A stretch of 64,000 bases of DNA from positions 186,001 through 250,000 of the forward strand of contig NZ_CP068564.1 in NCBI RefSeq assembly GCF_016767175.1. Reading direction: 5' to 3'. The notes below the pieces were generated by a model. The model was not told where the DNA came from. It searched no databases and saw only the letters and a program-made list of their open reading frames with translations. The position numbers were made by a program, and so were the translations under genes. The stretch comes from Keratinibaculum paraultunense (GTDB taxonomy: Bacteria > Bacillota > Clostridia > Tissierellales > Tepidimicrobiaceae). Each line of letters starts with the position of its first letter. The first letter of the stretch is position 1. This document shows, piece by piece, positions 34,952 to 43,579 of this stretch.

Positions 34952-36292
34952 ATGGGTAAAAAATCAATATCTAATGAGCTTATTAAGAAATGTTCTGAGT
35001 ATTATAATTCTGATTTAAATAACAAGGTATATTCAGATGCTGTGATAAGAAATGGACTTGTGGATGTAGCATTAAGGCATGATGCCATTGCAAATATGCA
35101 TTTTCATTTTTCTGAGGAAATTGATGTGGGAAAAGTTACAAATCAGAAGAAGACTGGAAGATGCTGGATGTTTGCTGGTTTAAATTGTATACGTCATAGT
35201 ATTTCTAAAAAGTTACAAATGGAAGAAAAGGATTTTGAGCTTTCTCAAAATTATATATTTTTTTGGGATAAGCTAGAAAAATCAAATTTATTTTTGGAAA
35301 ATATTATAGCTACTATTGACAAGGATTTAGAAGATCATGAAGTTATAGGATTACTAAGTTCACCTGTTCAAGAAGGTGGAAGATGGGGACTATTTGCAAA
35401 ACTTATAGAAAAGTATGGAGTAGTTCCTAAGTATGCAATGCCAGATTCTAAAGCTTCAGAGGATTCAAAGATGCTTAACGAAATACTTAATTACAAAATG
35501 AGAGAATATGCTAAAATATTAAGGGGAATGTATAGAGAAGGTAAATTAATTGATGATATAAGGGAAGAAAAAGAAAGCATGTTAATTGATGTATATAATA
35601 TTTTATGTCGATTTATGGGAGAACCACCAAAGACTTTTGACTTTGAATATAGGGATGTTGATGGAGACTTTCATAGAGAAAGGAATATAACACCTTTAGA
35701 TTTTTATAATAGATTTTCAGATGTAAAGCCAAAAGATTATATTGTATTGGTAAACTATCCCACAGAGGATAAGCCTTTTGGGAAAACCTATACTTTAAAA
35801 TATCATGGTAATGTAGTTGACGGTGAACCAATTAAATATTTAAATATGGATATAGATGTATTAAAAGAACTGGCTATAGCTCAAATTAAAGGTGGAGAAC
35901 AGGTTTCATTTGGTTGTGATGTAGGTAAGATGTCTCATAGGGAATTTGGAATTATGGATACTAACTTGTTCAATTATGAAACTGTTTTGAATACTAAGTT
36001 TATTATGGATAAATCCGATAGACTTATGTATAGGGCTAGCGGTTCTTCCCATGTAATGACCTTTGTTGGTGTTAATCTTGTAGATGGAAAGCCTAATAGA
36101 TGGAAAGTTCAAAATAGTTGGGGAGAATCAGAAGGAAATGAAGGGTTTTATGTAATGAGTGATGAATGGTTTGATGAATATGTTTTAAGAGTTGCTATAA
36201 ATAAAAAATATGTACCTAAAGAAATAATAGAAGCTTATGAACAAGAGCCAATAGTTTTAAGTCCATGGAATACATTAGGTCCAGTGTTTTAG
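34952..36292 (+). CDS. pepC: Aminopeptidase C (bleomycin hydrolase family, C1B)
   Basis: 446 residues, standard for PepC. The papain-type triad is visible: Cys in QKKTGRCWMFAGLNCIRH, His in GSSHVMTFVGVN and Asn in WKVQNSWGES. The C-terminal arm of PepC/bleomycin hydrolase (ending LSPWNTLGPVF) reaches into the active site and gives aminopeptidase activity; the enzyme is a cytoplasmic hexamer. RBS TTAGGAGG. Third gene after pcm and the GATase fusion. It fits the peptide-degrading theme of the window. Confidence 0.94.
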   Translation: MGKKSISNELIKKCSEYYNSDLNNKVYSDAVIRNGLVDVALRHDAIANMHFHFSEEIDVGKVTNQKKTGRCWMFAGLNCIRHSISKKLQMEEKDFELSQNYIFFWDKLEKSNLFLENIIATIDKDLEDHEVIGLLSSPVQEGGRWGLFAKLIEKYGVVPKYAMPDSKASEDSKMLNEILNYKMREYAKILRGMYREGKLIDDIREEKESMLIDVYNILCRFMGEPPKTFDFEYRDVDGDFHRERNITPLDFYNRFSDVKPKDYIVLVNYPTEDKPFGKTYTLKYHGNVVDGEPIKYLNMDIDVLKELAIAQIKGGEQVSFGCDVGKMSHREFGIMDTNLFNYETVLNTKFIMDKSDRLMYRASGSSHVMTFVGVNLVDGKPNRWKVQNSWGESEGNEGFYVMSDEWFDEYVLRVAINKKYVPKEIIEAYEQEPIVLSPWNTLGPVF

Positions 36293-36341
36293 TTGTAATT
36301 CATAAAAATCAAATTGTTTATTAGATAATTAGATAAATTGG

Positions 36342-36396
36342 AGCTATACTTTATAGGCTTGATTTATATAGTGTCACCTGAGAGTATAGCTTTTTT
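36342..36396 (+). terminator. Terminator after pepC or leader attenuator of the nucleoside hydrolase gene
   Basis: Arms AGCTATACT (36342-36350) and AGTATAGCT (36383-36391) are followed by six T; the 32-nt loop could fold further. It ends 48 bp before the nucleoside hydrolase start. An ordinary terminator is the simpler reading. Confidence 0.6.
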
Positions 36397-36444
36397 ATGC
36401 AAGTGTACTTTAATTCTATTATATTTAAGGAGGCATATATTTAA

Positions 36445-37371
36445 GTGGATACTTTGAATAAAAGAAAATTAATCATTGACACGGATCCAGGTATCGATGA
36501 TGTAGTAGCTATTGCCATAGCATTATTTGATGAAACTTTAGATGTAGAACTTATTACAACGGTTGCAGGCAATGTAGATGTAGAGAGAACTACCAATAAT
36601 GCGTTGAAATTAGTGGAGTTTTTGGGGAGAGATGTGCCAGTAGCCAAAGGAGCTAGAAAGCCTTTAATGGTGGACTTGGAAAATGCTAGTGAAATTCATG
36701 GGAAATCAGGATTGGATGGATATGAATTTAAAGAACCTAGTAGAAAGCCTTTAGAGGATAAGGCGATTGTAGCTATGAAAAATGTAATTATGGAGTCAGA
36801 TAGTGCTATTACATTAATGGCTATAGGACCACTTACTAATATTGCTTTATTGCTAAGTGTATATCCAGAGGTAAAGAAAAATATTCAAGAGATAGTGTTT
36901 ATGGGTGGTTCTACTACTCGAGGAAATAAAACACCTATGGGTGAATTTAATATGGTTACAGATCCTGAGGCAGCAGATATAGTGTTTAAAAGTGGGTTAC
37001 CAATAGTGATGTGTGGTTTAGATTTAGGGGAAAAAGTTCTCATTTATTTAGAAGATAGCGAGAAGATAAGAAAATTAAATAAAACTGGTGAAATGATATA
37101 TTCTTTATTTAAACATTATAGGGGAGGAAGTTTTTATAAAGGCTTAAAGATATATGATAGTTTTGCTATAGCTTATATATTAAAGCCTGAAATGTTTGAA
37201 ACAAAAGATTGTTATGTAGCAATAGAAACTTTTTCATCTTTAACTAGGGGGTGCACAGTGGTAGATTTAAATAATTGTTGGAGAAAAGAGCCTAATGTGA
37301 AGGTATGTTTAAATGTGAATGAAAGTGAATTTAAAAAATGGCTTATTGAAGCTATAGCTAAATGTATATGA
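36445..37371 (+). CDS. Inosine/uridine-preferring nucleoside hydrolase
   Basis: 308 residues from a GTG at 36445 with AAGGAGG 10 bp upstream. The Ca-binding DTDPGIDDVVAIAIA motif opens the protein, and further active-site segments are LMAIGPLTNIALLL, EIVFMGGSTTRGNKTPMGEFNMVTDPEAADIVF and ligand residues around IYDSFAIAYI. The family splits ribonucleosides into base and ribose for salvage. Which bases are preferred cannot be read from sequence. A purine permease is found 6 kb downstream but is not linked. A hairpin lies in its leader. Confidence 0.9.
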   Translation: MDTLNKRKLIIDTDPGIDDVVAIAIALFDETLDVELITTVAGNVDVERTTNNALKLVEFLGRDVPVAKGARKPLMVDLENASEIHGKSGLDGYEFKEPSRKPLEDKAIVAMKNVIMESDSAITLMAIGPLTNIALLLSVYPEVKKNIQEIVFMGGSTTRGNKTPMGEFNMVTDPEAADIVFKSGLPIVMCGLDLGEKVLIYLEDSEKIRKLNKTGEMIYSLFKHYRGGSFYKGLKIYDSFAIAYILKPEMFETKDCYVAIETFSSLTRGCTVVDLNNCWRKEPNVKVCLNVNESEFKKWLIEAIAKCI

Positions 37372-37528
37372 AATAAGAGTAATCTTATGGATAAAATAGC
37401 AGTTATAGGGATTTAGTGTAAGTTAATGAAAAATCTGAGAACTCTAGGAGAACGTATGTATTGATATATCTGATAAAATATGATAATCTATACTAAAAAT
37501 GAATTAAAGAATAAGGAGAGGAGTATTA

Positions 37529-39118
37529 ATGATTAATAAACAAGAAGAATTAATGACAATTCAAGAAGCAAGTGAATGGGCAAGTAATTATTTAGATAGA
37601 GAAGTAACTGCATCTAATATATCTTATTTAATACAATATGGACGAATAAAAAAAATAGAAAAGAATGGAAGAATTCAAATATCAAAAAAAGATTTAAAAA
37701 ATTATTATGAATCTTATTTAGGGAAAAGAGAAATAAAATGGAAAAAACAATTAGGGGATGATTTAAATTGGGAATTATCTTTTGATAATTTAAAAGAAGC
37801 AGATACTACAAAACACGTACATAGGTTGCATCCTTATAAAGGGAAGTTTATTCCGCAATTAGTAGAATATTTTTTAGATGATCATACTGATGCGTATAAG
37901 GATGAAGTTTATTTTAATAAAGGTGATATTGTTCTTGATCCTTTTTGTGGTTCAGGAACTACTCTTGTTCAAGCTAATGAATTAGGTATACATGCTATAG
38001 GAATTGATATTTCAGAATTTAATACGTTTATTAGTAATGCTAAGATTACAAGATACAATTTGGAAGATATTGAGTATGAAACTAATAGAATATTAAAAAT
38101 GTTAAATGAAATGGATGAATCATCAAATATAGTAAAGTTTGAAAATGAATTATCAGATGTGTTATCGAAATTTAATAATAGATATTTCCCTTCACCAGAA
38201 TATAAGCGTAAAGTAAGAAACAAAGAGATAGATGGCAAAAAATATGGAAAAGAAAAAGAAAAAGAATTTTTACCTATATATTATAATTTAGTAAACAAAT
38301 ATGGAATAAAATTAAAACAAGATAATGATGAAACTTTTTTAGATAAATGGTATATAAGCAATGTACGTAAAGAAATAGATATGACTTTTGACTTGATTAA
38401 AGATATTAAAAATATAAATACAAAAAAAATAGTAGCTTTAATTTTAAGTAGAACCATGCGTTCTTGTAGAGCAACTACTCATTCTGATTTAGCAACATTA
38501 AAAGCTCCTGTATTAACTACTTACTATTGCCATAAACATGGGAAAATTTGCAAACCTTTGTTTACTATATCTAATTGGTTTTCTAGATATAGTAATGATA
38601 CTATAAAGAGATTAAGAGAATTTGATAAATTGAGGACTGATTCATATCAAATATGTTTAAGTGGAGATTCAAGAAATATGGATATTTTTGAAGTAATAAA
38701 AGAAAAAAATAAGTTGTTTTATGAATTATTAAGGGAAAATAAAATAAATGGCATTTTTACTAGTCCCCCTTATGTAGGTTTGATAAATTATCATGAACAA
38801 CATGCATATGCTTATGATCTATTTGGATTTAATAGGCGAGATGATTTAGAAATAGGACCTCTTTTTAGAGGAAGGGGAAAAGAAGCTAGAAAATTATATG
38901 TACAAGGTATTTCAGATGTGTTAATAAATTGTAAAAGATTTTTGGTAGATGATTTTAATATTTTTATAGTAGCTAATGATAAATATAATTTATATCCAGA
39001 AATTGCAAAGAAGTCTGGATTAAAAATAGTTAATGAATTTAAAAGGCCGGTTTTAAATCGAACAGAAAAAGATAAAAAAGCCTACTCTGAGATAATATTT
39101 CATATGAAAAGGAGATAA
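37529..39118 (+). CDS. Type II DNA methyltransferase (amino-MTase) with N-terminal HTH
   Basis: 529 residues. The first 60 form an excisionase-like helix-turn-helix (LMTIQEASEWASNYLDREVTASNISYLIQYGRI). The SAM-binding motif DPFCGSGTT is at 137-145 and the catalytic SPPY at 412-415 (TSPPYVGLINYHEQ), with about 270 residues between them that should hold the target-recognition region. S-P-P-Y motifs are typical of N4-cytosine methyltransferases, though N6-adenine cannot be excluded. The enzyme would protect host DNA from the nuclease encoded 3 bp downstream. RBS GGAGAGG. The HTH may let it autoregulate or aid binding. The modified site is not visible from sequence. Confidence 0.88.
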   Translation: MINKQEELMTIQEASEWASNYLDREVTASNISYLIQYGRIKKIEKNGRIQISKKDLKNYYESYLGKREIKWKKQLGDDLNWELSFDNLKEADTTKHVHRLHPYKGKFIPQLVEYFLDDHTDAYKDEVYFNKGDIVLDPFCGSGTTLVQANELGIHAIGIDISEFNTFISNAKITRYNLEDIEYETNRILKMLNEMDESSNIVKFENELSDVLSKFNNRYFPSPEYKRKVRNKEIDGKKYGKEKEKEFLPIYYNLVNKYGIKLKQDNDETFLDKWYISNVRKEIDMTFDLIKDIKNINTKKIVALILSRTMRSCRATTHSDLATLKAPVLTTYYCHKHGKICKPLFTISNWFSRYSNDTIKRLREFDKLRTDSYQICLSGDSRNMDIFEVIKEKNKLFYELLRENKINGIFTSPPYVGLINYHEQHAYAYDLFGFNRRDDLEIGPLFRGRGKEARKLYVQGISDVLINCKRFLVDDFNIFIVANDKYNLYPEIAKKSGLKIVNEFKRPVLNRTEKDKKAYSEIIFHMKRR

Positions 39119-39121
39119 AAA

Positions 39122-40171
39122 ATGAATTTACCTAAAGATAAAGTAGAAAAATTATCACATCTGGTAATAGAGGTGTTGTTTAAACGATTTGAGACTTTTC
39201 CTGATGATTCAATGAATAATAGAAATGCACCTTTTCATGAAGCTTTTTTAAAAGCATTTTCTGATAAGCTTAATGGTAAAGTGATTGATATACCTTTTTT
39301 TATAAGCCTTAGTAGTTGGTTACATGGGTTAAACACTACATTAGGACAGACTTTTTTTGAAAAAGCTGCTCATATATTATCAGATGGAGAAAAAAGAGAA
39401 TATACTTCCAAAAAATTAGGGAATTTACAAATTTCAAAAGTACAGAAAGACAATATTAATAAGCTTATGACTGAATTAAGTACTTCTGTTAGAAAACCAA
39501 ATTTGATAGAAGAAAATAGAATTCTTTTTGTTGAGGATTCTTCGGAAAGAGAAAATGCTAATAATTTTTCGTGTGATGTTTTTATTGAAGATGAGAATGA
39601 AATAATTGCTATTGAATTAAAATCTGTCAAGCCCAATTCTGGAGAAATGGCAGGAGAGAAACGTAAGATATTAGAAGGGAAAACTGCATTATTTGAGAAT
39701 TTTCCAGGCAAAAAGATTAGATTTTATATGGGCTTCCCATTTGATCCAACGGCTATGAAACCTTTTGAAAATAATAAAGATAAATTTATGAATTCTATTA
39801 TTAACTGTAGGAAATATTTTGATAGGGATGAAATTTTATTAGGGGATGAATTATGGGATTTTTTATCTGGAACGAATAATACTATGCAAGAATTAATAAA
39901 CATAATAAATATAATTGCAACTACTGATTTTTTAGATAAATATAATTTTATTAATGATAAATCAAATATATGTTTAAATGGATATGAAAAACAGCTTAAA
40001 ACATGGAATCTATTTTCAGAATTAGAGTTGTTAAGTAATAATAATATAATTAATGAGAAAATAAAAGGTAATAATAGATTAAATAGAATTTATAATCAAA
40101 AAGCTTTTAATAAGGGAAAATATAATTGGAATAGGTATTATACTTTAATGAAATTAATAGATAATGGCTAG
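39122..40171 (+). CDS. Type II restriction endonuclease, probably TdeIII-like
   Basis: 349 residues starting 3 bp after the methyltransferase stop, with AAAAGGAG as ribosome site. A PD-(D/E)xK nuclease core is visible: Asp152 in SCDVFIEDENE and Glu165-Leu-Lys167 in IIAIELKSVKPNSGEM. The order Asp, about 12 residues, ExK is right for this fold. The stretches KSVKPNSGEMAGEK and FYMGFPFDPTAMKPF recall the TdeIII group (known specificity GGNCC). That group name is from memory and needs a profile search. The pair looks intact and would cut unmodified foreign DNA. Its position between housekeeping genes suggests acquisition by transfer. Confidence 0.7.
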   Translation: MNLPKDKVEKLSHLVIEVLFKRFETFPDDSMNNRNAPFHEAFLKAFSDKLNGKVIDIPFFISLSSWLHGLNTTLGQTFFEKAAHILSDGEKREYTSKKLGNLQISKVQKDNINKLMTELSTSVRKPNLIEENRILFVEDSSERENANNFSCDVFIEDENEIIAIELKSVKPNSGEMAGEKRKILEGKTALFENFPGKKIRFYMGFPFDPTAMKPFENNKDKFMNSIINCRKYFDRDEILLGDELWDFLSGTNNTMQELINIINIIATTDFLDKYNFINDKSNICLNGYEKQLKTWNLFSELELLSNNNIINEKIKGNNRLNRIYNQKAFNKGKYNWNRYYTLMKLIDNG

Positions 40172-40261
40172 CTAAATATAGTATTGAATAGTTTTAAATT
40201 TAATTTGTAGTAGATTTTTTACAGAAAAAAAGTCAAACTTTTAAGGGGGGTTCCACAGCAT

Positions 40262-41647
40262 ATGCGTTTAGAAATATTTGATTTTATTGATGATACCATT
40301 GAATTAGTTGAAAGTCATAACGCTATTCTTCATAAAGGTGCTAAAGAAATAGAAGATTTTTTTGAAGATATATTTTTAAGTTGTGATAATGTATTAAATA
40401 TTACTTCTAGAGTTAAATCCTCTACAAGTTTGAAGGAAAAGATACTAAGAAATGACTTTTATTTGAAGTATAAATCCCCAGAAATCCTTTTTGAAAATCT
40501 ATCAGATTTAATAGGAGTAAGAATAGAATGTAGATTTATTGAAGATGAAAAAAATGTGTACGAAAAATTATTAGAGTTATTTGATATTTCTTATGGGAAG
40601 GATTATTATTATAATGAAAAAAAGCCAAATATATTGTTAAAACTAGATGATACTCAACCTCAGCTGCAAAAAAATGGGTTTGAAATATATAGAATAGATG
40701 GAAAATATGTAAAGGGTGATATTGCTATTAATTTCGAATTGCAAATTCAATCTTTGGTAAATGTATTTTGGGGTGAAGTAGAGCATAAGGTACTATATAA
40801 AAATTATAAATATTTGCTTACAGAAGATTTTTTTAAAGATGTAATGTATTCTTTGAGGGAAAATTTAAATATGATAGATGGACAACTTATGATATTATAT
40901 AATCATTTAAGAGATATGGATGAATCTAATGAACAAAAAAGAAGAGAACAGCTAGAGGCTCTTTTATCTAAAATTGTATATGAAATATATTCAGAAAAAA
41001 CTAAAGAGGAATTTGGATTTATAGTAGATTATAGGAAGACTTGTGATGTTATAGTATCTTATGTTTTAAGAAAGAATGGTTCTTGCGAGGGAAACAATTA
41101 CAATGATGTATTTATTAGGGTTTTAGAGAGAATATATGAAATTGAAGATCAAGAAGTACATTTTGATAGTTATATTGAATTTGAAAGAGAAATAAATTAT
41201 GAGGATGAATTTTGTAAAAGAATAGGGGAAGGGATTTTAGAGATAATAAACAAAGATTTTAAATGGAATTTATTTTTTAAAATTATATTTCAAATTGAAT
41301 TGGGGAATAATGCAGAAGCTTTTGAAGGATTTTTAATATTTTTAAGAGATAGATTTATTAATAATTTAAATGACAACCCAATACTAAATACTAGATTTAA
41401 TAAAGAACAAAAAGAAGAATTTATAGATTATGTTATGGATCTTATAGCTAAAAGTTTTATAGAAAATAGGCATATAGAATTTATAAATGATGATAATATT
41501 GATTGTATAAATAGAAATATAAATGTTACTTTAAATAAAATTGCAAATTATGAAATGTGGAAAGAAAATATCAATTATTTTACAGATGAACTTTTAATGA
41601 AATTAAAAATTGATTCTGAAAATGTTAAATTATTAGTCGAAGTTTAA
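40262..41647 (+). CDS. RelA/SpoT synthetase-domain protein with atypical G-loop and C-terminal extension
   Basis: 461 residues. The N-terminal 215 have the nucleotidyltransferase core of small alarmone synthetases: SRVKSSTSLKEK (Arg50, Lys52, Ser56, Lys60; ATP site), NLSDLIGVRIEC (Asp82; metal), FELQIQS (Glu159) and WGEVEHKVLYK (Glu174, His175). The usual G-loop YxSxH, which stacks the GDP/GTP base, is not seen; the position reads NGFEIYR (138-144). No hydrolase domain is present. The C-terminal 240 residues are helical, charged and unrecognised. Either it makes (p)ppGpp with altered acceptor preference, or it modifies another acceptor as toxic SAS enzymes do. It lies 90 bp after a restriction-modification pair and 51 bp before gltX. 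RBS AAGGGGGG is rather far (about 12 bp) from the ATG. Confidence 0.75.
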   Translation: MRLEIFDFIDDTIELVESHNAILHKGAKEIEDFFEDIFLSCDNVLNITSRVKSSTSLKEKILRNDFYLKYKSPEILFENLSDLIGVRIECRFIEDEKNVYEKLLELFDISYGKDYYYNEKKPNILLKLDDTQPQLQKNGFEIYRIDGKYVKGDIAINFELQIQSLVNVFWGEVEHKVLYKNYKYLLTEDFFKDVMYSLRENLNMIDGQLMILYNHLRDMDESNEQKRREQLEALLSKIVYEIYSEKTKEEFGFIVDYRKTCDVIVSYVLRKNGSCEGNNYNDVFIRVLERIYEIEDQEVHFDSYIEFEREINYEDEFCKRIGEGILEIINKDFKWNLFFKIIFQIELGNNAEAFEGFLIFLRDRFINNLNDNPILNTRFNKEQKEEFIDYVMDLIAKSFIENRHIEFINDDNIDCINRNINVTLNKIANYEMWKENINYFTDELLMKLKIDSENVKLLVEV

Positions 41648-41698
41648 AAAGTGTTATAATATACTATAGTTTAATATTACATGAAGGGAGTCTTTTTA

Positions 41699-43144
41699 GT
41701 GAAAGATATTAGAGTTAGATTTGCTCCTAGCCCAACGGGATATTTACACATAGGTGGAGCTAGGACTGCACTTTTTAATTATTATTTTGCTAGAAAATAT
41801 GGAGGAAAATTTATATTAAGGATAGAAGATACTGATAGGGAAAGGCTTAAAGAAGATTCTGTACAACAGATACTTTCAAGTATGAAATGGCTAGGAATAG
41901 ATTGGGATGAAGGACCAATTTATCAATCAGATAGATTAGATTTATATAGAAAAGAAGCTAATAGATTAGTAGAAGAAGGAAAAGCTTATTATTGTTTTTG
42001 CACCCAAGAGGAGATGGAAAAAGATAGGGAAGAACAGAGAAAACGTAGAGAGCCTTTTAGATATTCTGGTAGATGTTTAAATCTTTCGAAGGAAGAAATA
42101 GAGAAAAATTTAAGAGAAGGAAAGCCCTATGTAATTAGAATAAAAACTTCAAAAGAAGGAACTACGGAAATAGAAGATTTGATTAGAGGAAAGGTATCTT
42201 TTGATAATAGCCAGATGGATGATTATATCATATTAAAATCTAATGGAATGCCTACCTATAATTTTGCTTGTGTTGTAGATGATCATCATATGGGAATTAC
42301 CCATGTTATAAGGGGAGAAGAACATCTGTCCAATACCCCTAAGCAGGTATTGATGTATAAAGCTCTAGGTTATGATATACCACAGTTTGCTCATATTTCT
42401 ATGATACTTGCTCCTGATAGAAGTAAATTAAGCAAAAGACATGGTGCTACTTCAGTAGAAGAATTTAGAGAAAAGGGATATTTAAAAGAAGCGTTGGTTA
42501 ATTATCTTACTCTATTAGGTTGGTCTCCAGGAGATGAGACTGAGATATTTAGCATGGAGGATACTATTAGTAAATTTTCTTTAGATAGAATAAACAAAAC
42601 AGCTGCTATATATGATATAGATAAGCTTACTTGGATGAATGGAGTTTATTTAAGGAAACTGGATTTAGATTATATTACTCAAGAGGCAATTCCTTATTTA
42701 ATAGATAAAGGATTAATAAAGAAAGAAGAAGTTGAGGAAAAATACGAATATATTAAGAGAGTAGTAGATGCTGTTAGAGAAAAGGTAAAACTTCTTCCAG
42801 AAATAGCAGACGCTAGTGAATACTTTTTTAAAGATATTGAGGAATATGATCCAAAGGGCGTCAAAAAAAGGTTTAAAAAAGAAGGAGTTGTGGATCTACT
42901 TGAAAAAGGAAAGATTGCATTAGCAAATGCACCATCTTTTGATGTAGAAACTGTGGAAAAAGTTTATAGAGATTTAATTGCTGAATTGGGAATAAAAGGT
43001 GGAGATATTATTCATCCTACTAGATTAGCTATTTCAGGAAGAACTGTAGGTCCTGGACTTTTTGATATTATATCAATATTGGGAAAGGAAACTGTTATAG
43101 AAAGAATGGATAAAGCTATAGATTTTATTAATAAAAATTGTTGA
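41699..43144 (+). CDS. gltX: Glutamyl-tRNA synthetase
   Basis: 481 residues from the GTG at 41699. The upstream in-frame ATG at 41681 contains the ribosome site AAGGGAG itself and is not the start. Class I synthetase signatures: [21 protein letters not shown] (HIGH-type) and [11 protein letters not shown] (KMSKS-type). A probable Zn-binding knuckle reads YCFC...RYSGRC. The enzyme charges tRNA-Glu with glutamate. In Firmicutes lacking GlnRS it is usually non-discriminating and also makes Glu-tRNA-Gln for GatCAB; that is family knowledge. It is followed by a tRNA-Gln and a tRNA-Glu gene, which fits this dual role. Confidence 0.95.
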   Translation: MKDIRVRFAPSPTGYLHIGGARTALFNYYFARKYGGKFILRIEDTDRERLKEDSVQQILSSMKWLGIDWDEGPIYQSDRLDLYRKEANRLVEEGKAYYCFCTQEEMEKDREEQRKRREPFRYSGRCLNLSKEEIEKNLREGKPYVIRIKTSKEGTTEIEDLIRGKVSFDNSQMDDYIILKSNGMPTYNFACVVDDHHMGITHVIRGEEHLSNTPKQVLMYKALGYDIPQFAHISMILAPDRSKLSKRHGATSVEEFREKGYLKEALVNYLTLLGWSPGDETEIFSMEDTISKFSLDRINKTAAIYDIDKLTWMNGVYLRKLDLDYITQEAIPYLIDKGLIKKEEVEEKYEYIKRVVDAVREKVKLLPEIADASEYFFKDIEEYDPKGVKKRFKKEGVVDLLEKGKIALANAPSFDVETVEKVYRDLIAELGIKGGDIIHPTRLAISGRTVGPGLFDIISILGKETVIERMDKAIDFINKNC

Positions 43145-43190
43145 AATTTATAGCAAAAAAGAGTATAATGTATATTGTTCAAATAATAGT

Positions 43191-43265
43191 TCCGGGATTG
43201 TGTAGCTGGTAGCACATGTGACTCTGGATCACAGAGCCTAGGTTCGAATCCTAGTCCCGGAGCCA
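43191..43265 (+). tRNA. tRNA-Gln (anticodon CTG)
   Basis: A 75-nt cloverleaf with CCA encoded. Acceptor TCCGGGA pairs with TCCCGGA. The anticodon stem TGTGA/TCACA encloses loop CTCTGGA, giving anticodon CTG (codon CAG). T-arm CTAGG-TTCGAAT-CCTAG. It lies 46 bp downstream of gltX, probably co-transcribed. Confidence 0.95.
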
Positions 43266-43277
43266 CTTTAAACATTT

Positions 43278-43352
43278 GGCCCCATGGTCAAGAGGTTAAG
43301 ACATCGCCCTCTCACGGCGAAGACAGGGGTTCGATTCCCCTTGGGGCTACCA
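43278..43352 (+). tRNA. tRNA-Glu (anticodon CTC)
   Basis: A 75-nt cloverleaf with CCA encoded. Acceptor GGCCCCA pairs with TGGGGCT (G1-U72 wobble). The anticodon stem TCGCC/GGCGA encloses CTCTCAC, giving anticodon CTC (codon GAG). T-arm AGGGG-TTCGATT-CCCCT. It lies 12 bp after the tRNA-Gln. Both tRNAs read G-ending codons, which are less used in this AT-rich genome. Confidence 0.95.
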
Positions 43353-43355
43353 GTT

Positions 43356-43402
43356 AAATAACTATCAAAAAAGGTGCCAGGCACCTTTTTTGATAGTTAT
43401 TT
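43356..43402. repeat. RAYT-associated palindrome, copy 1
   Basis: Perfect 23-bp arms around a single central A, with core GGTGCC-A-GGCACC and outer ends AATAACTATC / GATAGTTATT. It starts 3 nt after the CCA of the tRNA-Glu. The family element itself is the central 45 nt (43357-43401). With T-runs on both sides it could also terminate the gltX-tRNA transcript. Confidence 0.9.
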
Positions 43403-43443
43403 TTGTGAGGAGATATAATTTTAATTTTCACTCCGAACCTAAG

Positions 43444-43472
43444 TAGACATATAAAATTCCTTATGCTATAAT
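43444..43472 (+). promoter_or_regulatory. Promoter of the NCS2 permease gene
   Basis: TAGACA (43444-43449), a 17-bp spacer and TATAAT (43467-43472) with an extended TG before the -10. The leader to the ATG at 43580 is about 100 nt; I could not find the conserved core of a purine riboswitch in it. Confidence 0.65.
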
Positions 43473-43579
43473 TTTTATAATAAGTATAAAAATAGGGAAG
43501 CAGGTATAAAGTGGAATAATACAGAAAAATTGATAAAAATATGAAAATTGCTGTAAATAGTTTTTAAGGAGGGTTTTAT

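Noticed and set aside
41648-41698. T-box leader before gltX
   Set aside because: Only 51 bp between genes; no room for a T-box stem I or antiterminator.
43403-43579. Possible purine riboswitch ahead of the NCS2 permease
   Set aside because: I could not find the conserved purine-aptamer core or its loop pairs; only an ordinary promoter and leader are seen.
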